DNA of 64,000 nt from Nostocales cyanobacterium HT-58-2 (GTDB taxonomy: Bacteria; Cyanobacteriota; Cyanobacteriia; Cyanobacteriales; Nostocaceae), in assembly GCA_002163975.1 (NCBI GenBank), contig CP019636.1, positions 4,165,001 through 4,229,000 on the forward strand, given 5' to 3'. The notes beneath the pieces were generated by a model. That model worked only from the letters and a program-made list of their open reading frames with translations, was not told the origin of the DNA and did not search any database. Made by a program: the position numbers and the translations under genes. This document shows, in pieces, positions 61,623-64,000 of the stretch (within the stretch, counting starts at the first letter, position 1; each line of letters opens with the position of its first letter).

Positions 61623-61980
61623 GTTCTGCCCCTGGAATTCGTTGGATAATGTGTTCGCTTACCCATTGTTCGTAGGCTAATGCTGGTGTTGTTTCTGCTT
61701 CTACATCAACCTTGACATCGATACCAATATCACACACTTTTGAAAACGGAATTCGCAACGGTTCACTGTGCTTTGCCCCCCACTGACTTTGAATTTTTGC
61801 TATCCAACCTGCTAAACGTGGATGTAACCTGTGGGCAAGTGTAGGCATACCCACTTCAATATATGTCAGTCGTGGCGGTTCTTGGTCGCGCCATTCCATA
61901 ACAACCCCATCAACTTTGCCCATTTTCCGACCTTCGCAGTCAACGAGTTGATTGTCAAGTACATCTCTAATAATGTCCAT
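61609..61980 (-). CDS. PRC-barrel-like protein 1
   Basis: The protein has 123 residues: MDIIRDVLDNQLVDCEGRKM, GKVDGVVMEWRDQEPPRLTY, and PFSKVCDIGIDVKVDVEAET. It shares the PRC-like core and a TLAHRLHPRLAGWI segment with the next gene's SAWTIGLQIL region, so the two look like diverged duplicates. The start is 22 bp after the NRAMP-like stop. It may form a regulatory pair for the transporter. Confidence 0.72.
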   Translation of the reverse strand: MDIIRDVLDNQLVDCEGRKMGKVDGVVMEWRDQEPPRLTYIEVGMPTLAHRLHPRLAGWIAKIQSQWGAKHSEPLRIPFSKVCDIGIDVKVDVEAETTPALAYEQWVSEHIIQRIPGAEHGES

Positions 61981-62002
61981 TTATCTAAAATCCAAAATCA
62001 AT

Positions 62003-63217
62003 TTAACCACCAATAATTTCTAAGGGGATGGCAACAATAGCTAATACAAATGCCAGCCCAATTGTAAAGATAACAACGCTGTTACCTAGAAAGCCGTTGC
62101 GATATTTGCCAACGTATAATTCGTCGTTCATTAAAATTAGAAATGGCACGATGACAGGTGGCAAAATCACTGCTGTAATCGCCATTGAAAACAAAGTGAG
62201 TTGCAAGGGATCGATACCAACAGCCATCAGCAGTGAAGCGAGGAAGACGAATACCGTGTAAACTAAGCTAAAGCGTGCAGCCTCTTTGGGTTTGATATTT
62301 TCGCCCCAATTCCAACCAAACGCCTGCGCCACAATATAGGCTGTGTCGAGAGTGACTTCTAGCGCTGCACCAAAGCAAGCTATACCCAACGACGCTGCAA
62401 ATAAAATGAAACCCCAGTAGCCAAAAGATTCTATCAGCATCAGCGCCGCCTGTTCGTAGCTATCAACTTGTATACCTTTAGGATGCAGTACGAGTGCTGC
62501 TACAATCAACACACCCAAGGATACAATGCTACCAAAGCCCATACCTAAAATAGCAACGCCGCGATTCACACCAATGTGTCCTTCATCCCACTTATCTTCT
62601 ACCGCACCAGATGAATAGAAATAAAACAAATAAGGACTAATTAATGCACCTAAAATACTAACCGCAATAAATAAATAGTGTGCAGTGTCCTGGCGTGGAA
62701 GTGTTGGCAATAAACCAGAACCAATTTGTGTGAGTGATGGATGCAGTTTGAATGTGGCGACTACAAAAGCTAACGTTATTAGTCCTAGTAGAGAAATACC
62801 ATTTTCAATGATGCTAAAGTTGCCGTACCAAATTAATGACCAAATTGCAAATGCTACAGGTAAAGCAAACCATTGAAAACTAATACCTGTGACAAGTTGC
62901 AAAGCGATACAAACACCACCAATTTCTGCTGCTAAAACCAGAAAATCAACAGCAATTTCTGCTAACAATGGAATGATATAAAAATTGAAGCCAAAACGTT
63001 CACGCACCGCAGCCGCTAAAGTATGTTTGCTGACTGCTGCTAAGCGTCCCGACATTTCTACAAGAAAGATAACACAAATTGTTCCAAGAACAATCGCCCA
63101 AATGAGTTGAAAACCGAATATAGATCCAGCTTCAGCGGTAGTCGCGATCGCACCCACATCTAAAAAGCCACCAATACTTGTGATAATGCCCAGAGCAATT
63201 TCAAAAATTTTTTTCAT
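62003..63217 (-). CDS. SLC11/NRAMP-superfamily transporter with altered metal-binding motifs
   Basis: The protein has 404 residues and about eleven membrane helices. It has the superfamily layout, but the key motifs are changed. The TM1 DPGN motif reads D-V-G-A in GFLDVGAIATTAEAG, and the TM6 MPH motif reads S-P-Y in ILGALISPYLFYFYSSG. Canonical Mn2+/Fe2+ NRAMPs need the Asn and Met at these places. It may carry another ion (NRAMP-related Mg2+ carriers have such changes) or something else. The start overlaps the lipoprotein stop by 4 nt (ATGA). Confidence 0.82.
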   Translation of the reverse strand: MKKIFEIALGIITSIGGFLDVGAIATTAEAGSIFGFQLIWAIVLGTICVIFLVEMSGRLAAVSKHTLAAAVRERFGFNFYIIPLLAEIAVDFLVLAAEIGGVCIALQLVTGISFQWFALPVAFAIWSLIWYGNFSIIENGISLLGLITLAFVVATFKLHPSLTQIGSGLLPTLPRQDTAHYLFIAVSILGALISPYLFYFYSSGAVEDKWDEGHIGVNRGVAILGMGFGSIVSLGVLIVAALVLHPKGIQVDSYEQAALMLIESFGYWGFILFAASLGIACFGAALEVTLDTAYIVAQAFGWNWGENIKPKEAARFSLVYTVFVFLASLLMAVGIDPLQLTLFSMAITAVILPPVIVPFLILMNDELYVGKYRNGFLGNSVVIFTIGLAFVLAIVAIPLEIIGG

Positions 63218-63687
63218 GGCTTTTCACTTGTTGGTTTTGCCAACCTGTGGATTAACTGCTCTTGTGTTGATAATTCTTTGAGCTGAGTTGCGATACGCAA
63301 AGCGTCAAGCCTCCGGCTTATCGCACTGCGATCTTTGTGTTCCACTGCTATTGACATTTGACCAACTGTAGATTTCAGTTGCTCTAGCAGCTCTAACACA
63401 GTGCGCTGTTGTTTGGGTGGGATTGACAATTTTGACAGTTTATCCGTTTCTTCTTGGATATATTTCTGAGTTTTTTCCAGTGTTTGTTCAGTGTACTCTG
63501 TAGGCACATCATTGCGTATCCATGCCTCACTCACCATATGTGCCGTTGCTGCCCATGAATATACTGAGTCTAGCTCTTTTGTGAGTTCTTCTGGAGATTT
63601 TTTACTGCTACAGGAACCAAGAAATAATATCAGAAATAACACACTATAACCTCTTAATATCCATTTTTCGGGCGATAATATTTCCAT
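63214..63687 (-). CDS. Predicted lipoprotein
   Basis: The protein has 157 residues. A hydrophobic signal (LRGYSVLFLILFLGSC) ends in a lipobox, LGSC at about residues 23-26, followed by SSKK. The mature part is helical and charged (LTKELDSVYSWAATAHMVSE, LLEQLKSTVGQMSIAVEHKD). No known domain is recognised. It is the first gene of the cluster, and its stop codon overlaps the ATG of the NRAMP-like transporter. It may be an accessory subunit or a periplasmic four-helix binding protein for that transporter. Confidence 0.8.
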   Translation of the reverse strand: MEILSPEKWILRGYSVLFLILFLGSCSSKKSPEELTKELDSVYSWAATAHMVSEAWIRNDVPTEYTEQTLEKTQKYIQEETDKLSKLSIPPKQQRTVLELLEQLKSTVGQMSIAVEHKDRSAISRRLDALRIATQLKELSTQEQLIHRLAKPTSEKP

Positions 63688-63952
63688 GCTTTCTTTTACC
63701 TATATATATGATTAATTTCTCAATACCATGTTGAATTTCGTAAGTTCATCTACTTTAGAGTAGGTTTTCAACCTCTATCAATATGTAGATACGTTATATG
63801 TAAATCAAAAGTTACAATTTGCTCTATAAATCTCATCTTTTTGTTTGTAAGGGTACTCAAAGATGAAATTTTGTATTTATAGCTGAGAAACCAGACTTAA
63901 CACCCAATTTAAAGATGTGCAAAACGGCTCTGGAAAGACAATTTCTATTTGG
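63688..63952. other. AT-rich upstream region of the lipoprotein cluster
   Basis: This holds the promoters of the minus-strand cluster and of the gene starting at 63953. No clear motif was found. Confidence 0.4.
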
Positions 63953-64000
63953 ATGACTACGGCAGAAGTGCCACAGCAACCCATACTCTCCGAAAACATC
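63953..64000 (+). CDS. Start of a gene running out of the window
   Basis: An ATG opens a frame of 16 codons (MTTAEVPQQPILSENI) with no stop before the window ends. The divergent arrangement with the lipoprotein gene and the protein-like sequence suggest a real N-terminus, but identity and even reality cannot be judged from 16 residues. Confidence 0.35.
   Translation, partial: MTTAEVPQQPILSENI

Overview
This window is cyanobacterial and most likely from a filamentous, probably heterocyst-forming, member of the Nostocales. It carries petB-petD, chlL-chlN, a CpcS-type bilin lyase, PcxA/CemA and a valyl-tRNA synthetase with the cyanobacterial CAAD membrane insert. HIP1 (GCGATCGC) sites are frequent, and heptameric short tandem repeats (the TCTTGAC/TCAAGGG family) sit between genes. 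I recognised no rRNA, tRNA or CRISPR array.

Layout. Positions 1-9.9 kb hold the 3' part of valS, a potA/potD pair with a four-helix-bundle gene wedged between them, two tandem PBP2 genes and an M15 carboxypeptidase. From 10 to 16 kb come an AEC carrier, a phosphoribosyltransferase, a GPH symporter, a fasciclin protein, and a HEAT-repeat gene followed by cpcS. From 16.6 to 21.4 kb there is a type I secretion pair: an ABC exporter with an N-terminal cNMP-like domain and a dead C39 domain, plus a HlyD-type adaptor. From 21.5 to 29.5 kb lie a site-2 protease, a degenerate metallo-beta-lactamase-fold protein, a C-terminal processing protease divergent from petB-petD, an RsbW-type kinase and a GT4 glycosyltransferase. 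From 29.7 to 38.5 kb are acyP, an alcohol dehydrogenase, pcxA, a beta-carbonic anhydrase, a double-domain SagB-like oxidoreductase, an aldo/keto reductase and ilvC.

The accessory part starts near 38.8 kb. It holds a vapBC-type locus whose toxin gene is destroyed by a stop codon, a 4-nt frameshift and an IS4-family insertion, then clpB and a DUF433/DUF5615 toxin-antitoxin-like pair. Next come a 21-bp minisatellite and a two-gene conflict-type locus. The latter is a small single-TM protein resembling EACC1, 9 bp upstream of a 1400-residue CHAT protease-like/NTPase/TPR protein with ten nearly identical 40-residue TPR units. I consider this the strongest candidate for an unusual system. A Uma2 endonuclease-like gene is next to it.

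From 50.5 kb to the end the window returns to housekeeping and envelope genes: a Trp-rich protein, chlL-DUF5331-chlN, a sugar transferase, surE and an acyltransferase. An IS630 remnant abutting a 106-bp MITE lies between chlN and the sugar transferase. The window ends with a minus-strand cluster of a lipoprotein, an SLC11/NRAMP-like transporter lacking the canonical metal-binding motifs, two PRC-barrel-like proteins and a PAS-Crp regulator. This second cluster looks like a transport module with non-canonical substrate choice.
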